From contig CAZWDO010000013.1 in NCBI GenBank assembly GCA_964632485.1, positions 74,921-121,187 on the forward strand: DNA of 46,267 nt. The letters are read 5' to 3'. This document shows, one piece after another, positions 39,232-46,267 of the stretch. The DNA is from CAZWDO01 sp964632485 [NCBI: uncultured bacterium]. GTDB lineage: Bacteria > JAGOEH01. How positions within the stretch are numbered: the stretch's first letter is position 1; every line of letters begins with the position of its first letter. Both the position numbers and the translations under genes were made by a program. The notes below the pieces were generated by a model, which made no database searches, was not told the DNA's origin, and was given only the letters and a program-made list of their open reading frames with translations.

Positions 39232-39458
39232 AATTACTGAAATTTGACGGATTCGATATTGCAATCCGGATGAAGTTTACGATTATAATGATATACCTGA
39301 AATTGCTAATAAAATTATTTTTGCAAAGAACAGTCTCTTTATCCATTACTATTTGCGCTATCATAGCGGGAACCCTTGCCGGTCGCCCACTCTCCCCTTA
39401 TTTCCTCGCTGGCGGGCATCTCTTTACCGTCGCCGTCACTCCGTCGCTTTTATCTGTC

Positions 39459-39480
39459 ATTCTGGACTCCGATCCGGAAT
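39459..39480. repeat. REP-like palindrome
   Basis: ATTCTGGA, CTCCGA, TCCGGAAT: eight-base arms with one G-T pair around a six-base loop. The ATTCCGGA arm sequence recurs at 45170-45226 and resembles widespread bacterial intergenic palindromes. Confidence 0.5.
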
Positions 39481-39738
39481 CCATTGTCAATTAACGCATT
39501 GCGGACATTCGTAGATGTTTTGCACCGGTCGATGAGACGCTTCGTTTAATTGCTTTCAGCAAGCGATTTGGGAAAAATTCCCTATTTTTGAGGCAAAAAA
39601 TGCGAATTATGTAGAATATTTACCTGTTTTTTAGATAGAAAATCGATTTATAGTAGAATAATTCCCCATTTTGAACAGTTTTTAAAAAGTTGACAGAACT
39701 GTAAAATGCAACTCGTTGCCCGATAACGGATTAAGATA

Positions 39739-39747
39739 TGGTATAAT
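39739..39747 (+). promoter_or_regulatory. Extended -10 promoter
   Basis: TGGTATAAT is a full extended -10 box; no good -35 box lies at the right distance. It would transcribe the GC-rich gene-free block. Confidence 0.45.
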
Positions 39748-40420
39748 TCTGGCATGAAAACTGCATATATATTATCGGCGCCAATGAGTCCAAAAAAGAG
39801 CGATCCCATCGCCCCGGCAGGTAGTCGCCCTTCGGCTGTCGCGCTCCCCTCGCTGGCGCTCTTTCTCCCTCGCGTTCCCGCGATCCCGGATGCGTCGAAT
39901 CAACGGCGCGGGCGCGGTTGGAGAACCCGCAGCCACGGTCGCTCCGGAAGAGTGACGCTCGTTTTGCTGACCGCAAGACTTGGAACAGGCATTCGACCGG
40001 TTCGCCGCATCCGGGTTTAAGGTCAGCGTAAGCGCGATCTCTTTTCCGAACGTTATGGATTTCGTACCAGGATTTTAATAATAAACCCGGGAGGTTATCA
40101 ACGAACCACGGCTGAAGCAGAACATTTGCGTTTTCGTCCGAGGCTCGTCCGATTCCCACGGCCCACAATACCGCTGAGCGATCATGCCCGCCTGCTGAGA
40201 CAATTCCGGCCGGCTTCAGCGCCGGAGGTGAATGTTGCGCTCAGGGATGAAAACAATGTCCATCGTAAAAATTAGATTGTCAATTATTAATTGTTAATTC
40301 TGAATGATAACAAATAATTTGAATTATGAATTAACTTATTATGCTGTTTTACAATGAGTTGACAGTAGTAAATAAAAATAGATTGAAGAATTATTTTATG
40401 AATATAATTAAATTTTTTGC

Positions 40421-40449
40421 TTGACATCCTGATTTAAATTGATTATAAT
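40421..40449 (+). promoter_or_regulatory. Perfect-consensus sigma-70 promoter in leader element copy 1
   Basis: TTGACA (40421-40426), 17 bp, TATAAT (40444-40449): both boxes match consensus exactly. Transcription would run about 620 nt before the lipoprotein gene at 41075. Confidence 0.8.
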
Positions 40450-40673
40450 GGATCGAAGGCAAAAAAATCTCCGGGAGAAAGGACCGTGAGATTGGAACAA
40501 AACGTAAGGAGCCGTGATTTGGAAAAGGCAATGGAATTGAAACGCAACGAAAGGATTCCGGACGCATGCATGGAGATTGTCGGGATCATGTTCAGGTAGA
40601 GACATCATTAAGTAGATTGATATTACGATGTCGGTCAAATCTGAATTTTATATATAGCAATCTAAGTAATTAC

Positions 40674-40755
40674 AGGTTCAATCAGGTTCAGTCAATTCCG
40701 GTCAATTCCGGTCAATTCCGGTCAATTCCGGTCAATTCCGGTCAATTCCGGTCAA
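40674..40755 (+). repeat. Tandem array of 10-bp units
   Basis: Six perfect copies of GTCAATTCCG (40691-40750) plus a partial copy, preceded by two degenerate decamers from 40674. As 10 is not a multiple of 3, gain or loss of one unit shifts any frame reading through it. Confidence 0.95.
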
Positions 40756-40964
40756 AAGGCCGCGCCCGGTTTTGGGCGGGTTGCGGCATTGGAAGCCCGG
40801 ATTTATGCAACCGGAACTCTCATATACCGCGAAAGGGGCATCATTCTCCGCTCAGTTGCATCTCAATTATCTGCCCTCATTACCTGAAATGTCTCACCCA
40901 TCCGATAGTGGAGCGGGCGTGGTTCATAGCTCTGCGTCCGCTCGCATATTTGTTCGAACTCCGT

Positions 40965-41006
40965 CGCGCCAATTTCATGTATGCCGAGTTCTGCCGCTGG
41001 GTCTGA
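40965..41006 (+). other. Conserved end of the AEFCRW open frame, copy 1
   Basis: These 42 bp encode RANFMYAEFCRWV and a TGA stop. They match 46079-46120 at 34 of 42 positions; two of the changes are silent third-position ones. The frame is part of an open stretch from 40566 but has no good ribosome site, so translation is unproven. Confidence 0.5.
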
Positions 41007-41074
41007 ATTCCCTATCAATCCTTCGTTTCTAACTGTTTATGATGTTAAAATAAATTAACAAAAAGGATTGTTAA

Positions 41075-42712
41075 ATGAAACGCTATTTGTTTTTGATCCT
41101 GATGATGATCTTCAGTCTGATGTTTTTTTGCAGCGACAAGGATTCACAATCTTCATTGGTCGATGATACCAATAATTCAAGTGTACTGGAAAAGAACGGC
41201 AAGAAAATTGAAATCACGACGGATGATTATATCGTGATAGAAGAATTGAAGAATAAAAAAGATAAAAAGCCAATAGAAAAAGCCAAGCTGATTGAATTGG
41301 AATTGAAGTATTTCAGTATGGCCATGGCGTTGCTGGTTACGGAAGAAGATGTCTGCACCCTATTGAAAAACAATATCGCCAAGCAATTTGACGGTGATTA
41401 TGATGTATTGTGGGGCGATTTAAAAGATGTGAAGCTCAATCGCGGTCAGTTTAAGAAAATGCTGGAGGCATGTTTTGATGAATCGGCGAAAAAGTTGCTG
41501 AAAGCGGAGGATTTTGATGCGATTAAACTTCTCAATCTTGCAATACCCGTACAATTTGAGAACTGGGATGGCATATCACCATTGCTGGTTACGTATTGTC
41601 CGATAACGATCAATGATATTGATGTACAAACTCTGGAAGCTTTTGACGCTGAATTGAATGTTACGATACTCGATGCGCAAAAAGAACCAAGTTTCCCTGT
41701 TTTAGTGATCGGTATGAATGAGCGTGTCGATGAGAATACAATGCAAGTGAAAAGAGATGGCATAGTGGAGATACGCGATGCAAACCCAAGTAATCCAATC
41801 TGCCAATCAGCAAATCGTAAAATGACTCTGGATCCTAAATCAAAAGAGATCATTACCAATCAAGAAGTCAGTAATCATCTAAGTAAGAGACTGAATGCAG
41901 TTCCATTCTATTTGGAATGGTTTAAATCAGGGGACAATTCTGAATACTGGTGGTGTGGAGCTGGAGAGTTTAATTTTTATTTTTTGACTGATTTAGGAAA
42001 AACAGTAATGTATCGAAAAACAGGAATTGCGAGCCACCATGCTTATCATCCTCAACAATTATTATTCTATTTTTATGAAGATATTGGTAAGTATTTAGCT
42101 GTCAAGATTTATGAAACGGATGGATCAGGTGCTGACCTTACCATTAGTTTATCGATAACCAAATATGGAGTAACTGTAAGTGGTAGTTGGGAACTTGATG
42201 ACGATGATGATCCAATCGGCACAAATGAATTAATAAATATGTCTTTTGGTCCACTTTATTCAGACAGGACTCAAGAACCTACATGGGGGACTTCCTATCC
42301 AGTAGGGGATTGCCAATTGACATTCTGGTGGGATTATAAAGAGTGCTGGCCAATAAATAGTTTGCCCTATATCCATCAATATACCAATATCGGCAAAGGA
42401 AATGACTGGGATGTCCTGGGAGCGGATGGCGAGGACGTCGCCTATCTGCTTGAAGTCAATGAACAGTCATGGCTGGATATTCAGACCTGCAATGGCTACA
42501 CTAATTTCGATACGAAAATTGAAATTTTCGATTGCTATGGTTCTTCAACCGGCCAATATAATGACAATTGGATATACTGTGACTGCATCACTCCCTGGCA
42601 TGCCGGGCTTAGCAATATTCCCTTCCCTCCGGGTTTATATTACATCGTGGTTGATGGGAATCCGCAAACTTTGGGATCTGGCGTATATCAATTGGAAGTG
42701 AGAACACATTGA
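41075..42712 (+). CDS. Exported lipoprotein-like protein with PPC-like C-terminal domain, unknown function
   Basis: This 545-residue protein begins with a signal peptide ending in a cysteine (LMFFCSDKD). A lipoprotein is likely, although the residues before the Cys (Phe-Phe) depart from the usual lipobox. After a Ser/Asp/Asn-rich linker (about 25-45) comes an acidic, Lys-rich region I do not recognise (about 45-300), then beta-rich sequence. The last 110 residues resemble a bacterial pre-peptidase C-terminal domain (TNIGKGNDWDVLGADGEDV, then GLYYIVVDGNP). It is the first gene behind leader element copy 1, with AAAGGA as ribosome site, and ends at a good terminator. Codon use is more AT-rich in the first two-thirds than in neighbours. 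Confidence 0.8.
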   Translation: MKRYLFLILMMIFSLMFFCSDKDSQSSLVDDTNNSSVLEKNGKKIEITTDDYIVIEELKNKKDKKPIEKAKLIELELKYFSMAMALLVTEEDVCTLLKNNIAKQFDGDYDVLWGDLKDVKLNRGQFKKMLEACFDESAKKLLKAEDFDAIKLLNLAIPVQFENWDGISPLLVTYCPITINDIDVQTLEAFDAELNVTILDAQKEPSFPVLVIGMNERVDENTMQVKRDGIVEIRDANPSNPICQSANRKMTLDPKSKEIITNQEVSNHLSKRLNAVPFYLEWFKSGDNSEYWWCGAGEFNFYFLTDLGKTVMYRKTGIASHHAYHPQQLLFYFYEDIGKYLAVKIYETDGSGADLTISLSITKYGVTVSGSWELDDDDDPIGTNELINMSFGPLYSDRTQEPTWGTSYPVGDCQLTFWWDYKECWPINSLPYIHQYTNIGKGNDWDVLGADGEDVAYLLEVNEQSWLDIQTCNGYTNFDTKIEIFDCYGSSTGQYNDNWIYCDCITPWHAGLSNIPFPPGLYYIVVDGNPQTLGSGVYQLEVRTH

Positions 42713-42766
42713 TGCCGTTTAATGCATTGTTCACAATGAATGATTTAATTTAACAGTCTTATTTGC

Positions 42767-42800
42767 CTCCCCATCTCAAAAATGGGATGGGGAGTTTTTT
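42767..42800 (+). terminator. Rho-independent terminator after the lipoprotein gene
   Basis: CTCCCCATCTC (42767-42777) pairs with GGGATGGGGAG (42784-42794) with one G-T pair and a six-base loop, followed by six T (42795-42800). Confidence 0.9.
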
Positions 42801-42833
42801 GAAAGAAACCTATAACATATTAAAGGAGCTGCA

Positions 42834-44354
42834 ATGAATAATAATGTGTATGTAAATATATCGACCAATCGTGTAAAACGATTGCTGTGCATTGTAATTT
42901 TAACTATGTTTATGGCATCGCCCGCGGCCGCGCAGTGGAGTGAAAGTCTGGAACTGTTCCCGGATCAGGCGGTTCCATTTACTGATCTGGAAGATGCATT
43001 GTCAGTGCCGATCATGGTTGCTCAATGTGATTCCCAGGGTCGCATTCATCTGATCTGGATCGATGATAACGCCGCCACTCCTGAAATTTTCTATTCGGTA
43101 CGGTCGCAGTGTACCTGGTCGGCGCCGTTGAACATTTCACGGCGCCCGGGCATCTCCTTCATGCCCAATCTGGCCATCGACTCGCATGACGGCATCCATT
43201 GCGCCTGGACGGAATGGAACGGCGATACCGTCGCTCAGGCCTGTTATACCGAAAAACCGGCAAATGGAAGCTGGTCTGAGCCAATCATCATTTCGGACAC
43301 CACCCGCTACCTTGCCTCTTATCCCGTCATGGCCATCGATGCGAATGACAATATTCATTTCATGTGGAGCGACTATTCTCAGCTTAGCGATTATTCTAAT
43401 AGAATTGGATTTCTTGCATTTCGCATTAAATACGCGAATAATGAATGGTCTGATTTTCTGGCCCCTCCCCTGAAAGAACGTTATCCTTTTCGACCTGAAA
43501 TTCTTTTCGACAAGCAGGGAAGGCTGCATTGTTTGTGGTATGATTCAATCGAAGGGTTGGGACGATCCATCCAGCATAGCGCCTGGGATGGGGCTTCATG
43601 GTCCGCTACGGAGTTAGTGGCGGGAGGCTGGATTATGGATGATTTCGGCTTGGGAGTCTGCATGGACAGCAGTTCGCGAATTTATTGCGTTTGGTATGAT
43701 TATTGGGAAAATTATTCCTACTTGACATACCTGGACGAAAACCAGCCCTGGAGTGTTCCGATCAGTATGGATTATTTAAACCGGGCTGGTCAATTGGTTG
43801 TTGATCAATACAATGCCGTTCATTGCGTTATGAATGATATGTATAATACGATTTGCTATCAGCGTTTCTCAAACAATGAATTATTGACAAGTGTTGAGCA
43901 TTTTGGAAAATCCTTGATGGGTACAGACCTTTGTCCATATCCTGAATTGATTATCTGCAACGACACCTTGTGGTGCTTTTCCCTGGGATTCGAGGATCAT
44001 GCCCGCTTGCTGGTCAATACCCGTCCCCTCGAACCGCCCTCGGGAATCGATGACGGGGATATCTCTCCGGAGATTTGCCATGAACCGATGATTCGTTTTT
44101 CCCCCAATCCGTTCCGAGGGCAAACCCGAATCGAATATCACCCATCGGTGGCGGGGCTTGTCCGTTTGGCGATCTTTGATGTGCTGGGCCGGGAAGTCGT
44201 CCAACTGGTCAATGATTATCGCGAGGCGAAACCCTGCCAAGTGGAGTGGGACGGCAGCGATCACTCGGGGCATCCGGCGCCCGCGGGAATCTATTTCTAC
44301 CGGCTCGAATGCGCCGGGCAAACCGCCACGGGCAAGCTGATGCGGATGAAATGA
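42834..44354 (+). CDS. Secreted propeller-like protein with FlgD/type IX-like C-terminal domain
   Basis: This 506-residue protein has an N-terminal signal peptide (hydrophobic core about residues 17-33, cleavage after SPAAA). The body holds six variants of a short repeat, Asp-x-x-x-x-(I/L/V)-(H/Y)-x-x-(W/M): DSQGRIHLIW, DSHDGIHCAW, DANDNIHFMW, DKQGRLHCLW, DSSSRIYCVW and DQYNAVHCVM, spaced about 45-60 residues. This is the look of a sialidase-like beta-propeller. The last 80 residues (FSPNPFRGQTRIEYHP, IFDVLGREVVQLV, PAGIYFYRLE) form the sorting-type domain seen in FCB exported proteins. No catalytic residues can be assigned. RBS AAAGGAG precedes ATG 42834. Confidence 0.85.
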   Translation: MNNNVYVNISTNRVKRLLCIVILTMFMASPAAAQWSESLELFPDQAVPFTDLEDALSVPIMVAQCDSQGRIHLIWIDDNAATPEIFYSVRSQCTWSAPLNISRRPGISFMPNLAIDSHDGIHCAWTEWNGDTVAQACYTEKPANGSWSEPIIISDTTRYLASYPVMAIDANDNIHFMWSDYSQLSDYSNRIGFLAFRIKYANNEWSDFLAPPLKERYPFRPEILFDKQGRLHCLWYDSIEGLGRSIQHSAWDGASWSATELVAGGWIMDDFGLGVCMDSSSRIYCVWYDYWENYSYLTYLDENQPWSVPISMDYLNRAGQLVVDQYNAVHCVMNDMYNTICYQRFSNNELLTSVEHFGKSLMGTDLCPYPELIICNDTLWCFSLGFEDHARLLVNTRPLEPPSGIDDGDISPEICHEPMIRFSPNPFRGQTRIEYHPSVAGLVRLAIFDVLGREVVQLVNDYREAKPCQVEWDGSDHSGHPAPAGIYFYRLECAGQTATGKLMRMK

Positions 44355-44483
44355 GGAAAGCCCTTGGCCGGTAAATGCATTCCGGCGGAAAAAATCGGCC
44401 ATGCTTCCGGGTATGGGGATTGCGAGAATTTAAAGTTGTTCCGATAGGACTCAATTGATGAAAAACTTTCAAAGGAGTAATGT

Positions 44484-45059
44484 GTGAGAAAACTTTCGCT
44501 TTAATTGGCTTTTGTCATCTGGACGGCTCAACAAACCCCGGGGTGGGAATTGGGACTGGATTACGGATTCTATGGCGTCGAGAACTACGATCCGAATGTC
44601 GCCGGATATGGCATTCATCTGTTTTGGAACGTTTCCGATCGTACCGGCGCCGATCTGTCGTTTTCGCATTGGGGCGGTGAGGACGGTAACTTCACAACCA
44701 TGAAGCGGTATCACGACTCGTATTCCATGACGGGTAGTTTTTTTGGTAATACCGGCATATCCTTTGCGCTCCATTACTGTCTTATGAACCGGGATGGTTG
44801 GCGGATTGCCCTGGGCGGCGGGTTTTCCGGCTGGGAGAAGGTCAAGGTGAACGATATGACGGATTCCTATATCAATACTTATTCGTTGTATGAATCGGGC
44901 GTGGATGTTTCGGCATTGATCCGGAAAGAACTCACTAAAAAGCTTTTCTGCTTCGTGAAACTTAGGGGTTCAGTCCCTCTTGACTTCATCCATAACGGAG
45001 TTCCCCGACCCAATTGGGGAAATCTGTCGCTGGGTTTGGCTTACTGTATATTCCGGTGA
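44484..45059 (+). pseudogene. Outer-membrane beta-barrel protein with an in-frame stop inside its signal peptide
   Basis: A start GTG at 44484 sits six bases behind AAAGGAG and reads MRKLSL, then TAA (44502-44504), then LAFVIWTAQQTPGWELGLDYG. Joining across the stop gives a normal signal peptide and a barrel-like protein of about 190 residues (IHLFWNVSDRTGADLSFSHW; LGLAYCIFR at the end, with aromatic near the terminus). After the stop the frame is intact to 45059. The only downstream start, TTG 44505, lies 27 bases from the ribosome site and would lose the signal's charged end. A second frame from ATG 44480 does not give a barrel. Nonsense mutation, readthrough or a base-call error are all possible. 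Confidence 0.65.
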
Positions 45060-45474
45060 AATGCGCCAATCGGATCCATGGTGAGACTATTCCCTGCATG
45101 CTGGTCTCGGCTATGCATGAATTGAGGGATAGTCAGGTTTGACTTGGAATCCAGCGCGCTTTCCTTACCATTCCGGACTTGAGCACCAGTGCGGCTCCGG
45201 ATCGCACGGACAGTCAAGCCCGGAATAACCTCCATAGTCTTACCGCACTTGATGCGGCATCATGAGAAAAGAAGGATTACCCGTCCGAAAGGACGACCAT
45301 GCGCCGCATCTGACAGCGAACGTCCCCGCCGAGCGTGGGCGTCAGTTCGCTTTTCGCCGGAATCGGCGCGTCGCGCCTCGGGAGCGTGTCCATCTTCCAC
45401 CATGGCGTCCGCCCTTCGGTCTGGCCGATGCGGCGCGCGAAGGCGTGACCCGGCTCATGGCCCGCATCCGAATC
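45060..45474 (+). other. Gene-free GC-rich block
   Basis: About 415 bp after the barrel gene hold no credible gene. It contains the REP-like inverted repeat at 45170-45226, and Arg-rich open frames without ribosome sites. It is followed by a perfect AT-rich inverted repeat and then leader element copy 2. The layout (GC-rich block, AT-rich gap, promoter) parallels 39790-40420. Confidence 0.45.
45170..45226. repeat. REP-like nested inverted repeat
   Basis: ATTCCGGACTTGA (45170-45182) pairs with TCAAGCCCGGAAT (45214-45226) with one mismatch; inside, GTGCG (45189-45193) pairs with CGCAC (45203-45207). The outer arms share ATTCCGGA with the palindrome at 39459-39480. Confidence 0.6.
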
Positions 45475-45507
45475 ATTTAATTATCATTGCTTTTGATATA
45501 ATTAAAT
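45475..45507. repeat. Perfect AT-rich inverted repeat
   Basis: ATTTAATTAT (45475-45484) and ATAATTAAAT (45498-45507) are exact reverse complements around a 13-base loop. It marks the border between the GC-rich block and the AT-rich stretch before leader element copy 2. Confidence 0.7.
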
Positions 45508-45623
45508 AGTTTTATTGCTTATATTATTATATGCTGATGTATTATCCTATTTATCAGCTAATTGCATATAATTATTCATCTACGATAAAATAAAATATTA
45601 TTCAGATTACTTGCATTTTTTGC

Positions 45624-45652
45624 TTGACTTTTCGCTTTGAATGGCGTATTAT
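45624..45652 (+). promoter_or_regulatory. Strong promoter in leader element copy 2
   Basis: TTGACT (45624-45629), 17 bp, TATTAT (45647-45652). The message would have a leader of about 570 nt before ATG 46233. Confidence 0.7.
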
Positions 45653-45728
45653 GCGACAACGGAAATCATATCCCGGGAAACCGGGCTCGAAAAACGGAAC
45701 GCCAGGCGAACTTGCATGAACATAATAC

Positions 45729-45764
45729 GGCTGCATCGGGGAGTTTCAATTACCCGATGCAGCC
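45729..45764 (+). other. Perfect 12-bp RNA hairpin in leader element copy 2
   Basis: GGCTGCATCGGG (45729-45740) pairs with CCCGATGCAGCC (45753-45764) around a 12-base loop. No T run follows, so it is more likely a structural or regulatory stem than a terminator. Copy 1 has only a weaker stem here (GACATC/GATGTC, 40601-40632). Confidence 0.75.
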
Positions 45765-45884
45765 TGATCGGCGAAAGGGCGAAACTCGCTTGAAGAGCCG
45801 TCGACATCGGGTCGCCACCGCCATCCCTTGCCATATATATGATATGAAGGAAATCCGGGGGTTGCATTTTCCCGAATTCTCGCG

Positions 45885-45912
45885 AACTCTCACAAACTCT
45901 CACAAACTCTCA
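45885..45912 (+). repeat. Short tandem array of 10-bp units, copy 2
   Basis: 2.8 copies of AACTCTCACA, directly before AGGGCCGCGG. The unit differs in sequence from copy 1 but has the same length and position. Confidence 0.85.
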
Positions 45913-46078
45913 GGGCCGCGGCCGGCGGCGAGCGATCCCCGCTCATCGCGAAAACGGCTACCCGGAGCTCCGGGCTGCCGCATCCCCCGCGCCCTATCTG
46001 ACATTTCCCGCTCCCTCATGCGCAGCGGGAACGCATCCATGCCTTCGAACGGCGCCCGAATGGCTTTTCGCCCTCTCC

Positions 46079-46120
46079 CGCGCCCATTACCTCCATGCGG
46101 AGTTCTGCCGATGGATCTGA
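46079..46120 (+). other. Conserved end of the AEFCRW open frame, copy 2
   Basis: These 42 bp encode RAHYLHAEFCRWI and a TGA stop, matching 40965-41006 at 34 of 42 positions. Because no start codon exists in this frame, it is either a relic, a nucleotide-level element, or decoded in an unusual way. Confidence 0.5.
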
Positions 46121-46232
46121 GCATTCCCGACGGATGCCTTCAATTCGTCGGGCAAAATATCGTTCATTTAATTTGTGAGACCGAGTGTATCCATCAAAGA
46201 ATGGAAACTGTCAACATCATCAGGAGATTCCA

Positions 46233-46267
46233 ATGAAACGTTTACTCATAGTGTCATGTATCTTATG
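46233..46267 (+). CDS. N-terminus of an exported protein, cut by window edge
   Basis: Only about 11 codons are present: ATG at 46233 behind CAGGAG, reading MKRLLIVSCIL, the beginning of a signal peptide. It resembles the opening of the protein at 41075 (MKRYLFLILM) and stands in the same position relative to a leader element. Confidence 0.6.
   Translation, partial: MKRLLIVSCIL

Larger units (their letters stand above)
39192..40260 (+). other. Gene-free block of about 1.1 kb, part AT-rich and part GC-rich
   Basis: After gdhA I see no credible gene. Holdings in order: a hairpin (39205-39231), a palindrome (39459-39480), two imperfect direct copies of a roughly 27-bp AT-rich stretch (about 39604-39631 and 39647-39675), an extended -10 promoter (39739-39747) and a GC-rich block (39790-40250) full of small inverted repeats. 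The ORFs through the GC-rich block have no ribosome sites and simple Arg/Pro-rich translations. Confidence 0.5.
40412..41074 (+). other. Leader element copy 1: promoter, decamer array and AEFCRW frame ahead of an exported-protein gene
   Basis: In order: a 14-bp block identical to copy 2 (ATTTTTTGCTTGAC, 40412-40425), a consensus promoter, about 225 bp of unassigned leader, a TATATATA stretch, an array of 10-bp units, GGCCGCG at 40758-40764, and an open frame ending AEFCRWV-stop at 41006, 68 bp before ATG 41075. The frame is open from ATG 40566 and runs in phase through the decamer array. I do not recognise it as any known element. Copy 2 is at 45615-46232. Confidence 0.6.
45615..46232 (+). 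other. Leader element copy 2: promoter, hairpin, decamer array and AEFCRW frame ahead of an exported-protein gene
   Basis: Same order as copy 1: the 14-bp block (45615-45628), a strong promoter, about 230 bp of leader with a 12-bp perfect hairpin, a CATATATATG stretch, a short decamer array, GGCCGCG (45914-45920), and a frame ending AEFCRWI-stop at 46120, 112 bp before ATG 46233. In this copy the frame is open only from 45848 and contains no ATG, GTG or TTG codon. A further stem, CCCGACG/CGTCGGG (46126-46152), follows the stop. Confidence 0.6.

Noticed and set aside
39270-39494. 74-codon ORF after gdhA with a hydrophobic N-terminus
   Set aside because: Its C-terminal part is encoded by the REP-like palindrome and no ribosome site precedes it.
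39731-40168. Minus-strand ORF of 145 codons in the GC-rich block
   Set aside because: No ribosome site and no recognisable motif; opposite-strand frames in GC-rich DNA are often open by chance.
40674-40755. Decamer array as a CRISPR array
   Set aside because: Units are 10 bp and contiguous with no spacers, and no cas gene is present.
45189-45509. Arg-rich ORF in the second GC-rich block
   Set aside because: It overlaps the nested inverted repeat, has no ribosome site and has low-complexity Arg/Ser/Ala composition.
40260-46232. Integron-like gene cassettes
   Set aside because: The repeats precede genes with their own promoters and lack attC-type core sites; no integrase is in the window.
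45637-46236. 199-codon ORF through leader element copy 2
   Set aside because: It is in a different phase from the conserved AEFCRW frame, lacks a ribosome site, and runs into the next gene's start.

Overview
The window looks like a chromosomal segment from a Gram-negative anaerobe or facultative anaerobe of the FCB superphylum (Bacteroidota, Calditrichota, KSB1 or Zixibacteria type). The evidence is indirect: lpxK, an OprB-like porin, Gld-type ABC genes with DUF4340, a GWxTD protein, and secreted proteins ending in FlgD-like or type IX-like sorting domains. I cannot name the species. No rRNA, tRNA, CRISPR array, integrase or intact insertion sequence was seen.

Layout: (1) 1-7.2 kb, minus strand: an operon for a multimeric NAD(P)-linked [FeFe] hydrogenase (HndA, HndB, an HndC-GltD fusion, HndD), followed by a second NuoE/NuoF pair that runs off the left edge. 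A good sigma-70-type promoter drives it. (2) 7.4-11.8 kb, plus: Gld-type ABC ATPase, permease, GldG-like and DUF4340 proteins. (3) 12.0-14.0 kb, plus: a secreted esterase and an OprB-type porin. (4) 14.1-17.9 kb: a divergent pair (putative surface-carbohydrate transferase and SpsF-like cytidylyltransferase), then an Xaa-Pro aminopeptidase. (5) 18.0-22.8 kb, minus: glycogen synthase, a secreted CocE/NonD-type hydrolase, and an SRPBCC/GyrI-like protein. (6) 23.4-25.9 kb, plus: DUF1385 membrane protein and an NtrC-type sigma-54 activator. (7) 26.0-31.4 kb, minus: membrane pyrophosphatase, AI-2E-family permease and GWxTD protein. (8) 31.6-39.2 kb, plus: lpxK, a two-receiver PEP/pyruvate-binding protein, a PAS-HD-GYP protein, and gdhA under its own promoter.

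(9) The last 7 kb (39.2-46.3 kb) is accessory in character. It alternates gene-free GC-rich and AT-rich blocks with genes for exported proteins: a 545-aa lipoprotein-like protein, a propeller-like protein with a sorting tail, an outer-membrane barrel protein whose signal peptide holds an in-frame stop, and the first codons of another exported protein. Two gene-free stretches of about 0.6 kb, just upstream of exported genes at 41075 and 46233, share one architecture. Each has an identical 14-bp block containing the -35 box, a 17-bp spacer and a strong -10, then about 260-270 bp, then a tandem array of 10-bp units, then GGCCGCG. Each ends in a conserved open frame finishing AEFCRW(V/I)-stop, 70-110 bp before the gene. 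I consider this repeated leader element the most likely undescribed system in the window.

Functionally, the first 39 kb is mostly core energy metabolism (hydrogenase, pyrophosphatase, glutamate dehydrogenase, glycogen synthesis), envelope building (LpxK, SpsF, porin) and signalling (sigma-54 activator, HD-GYP, receiver proteins). The last 7 kb looks like a faster-evolving surface-protein region.
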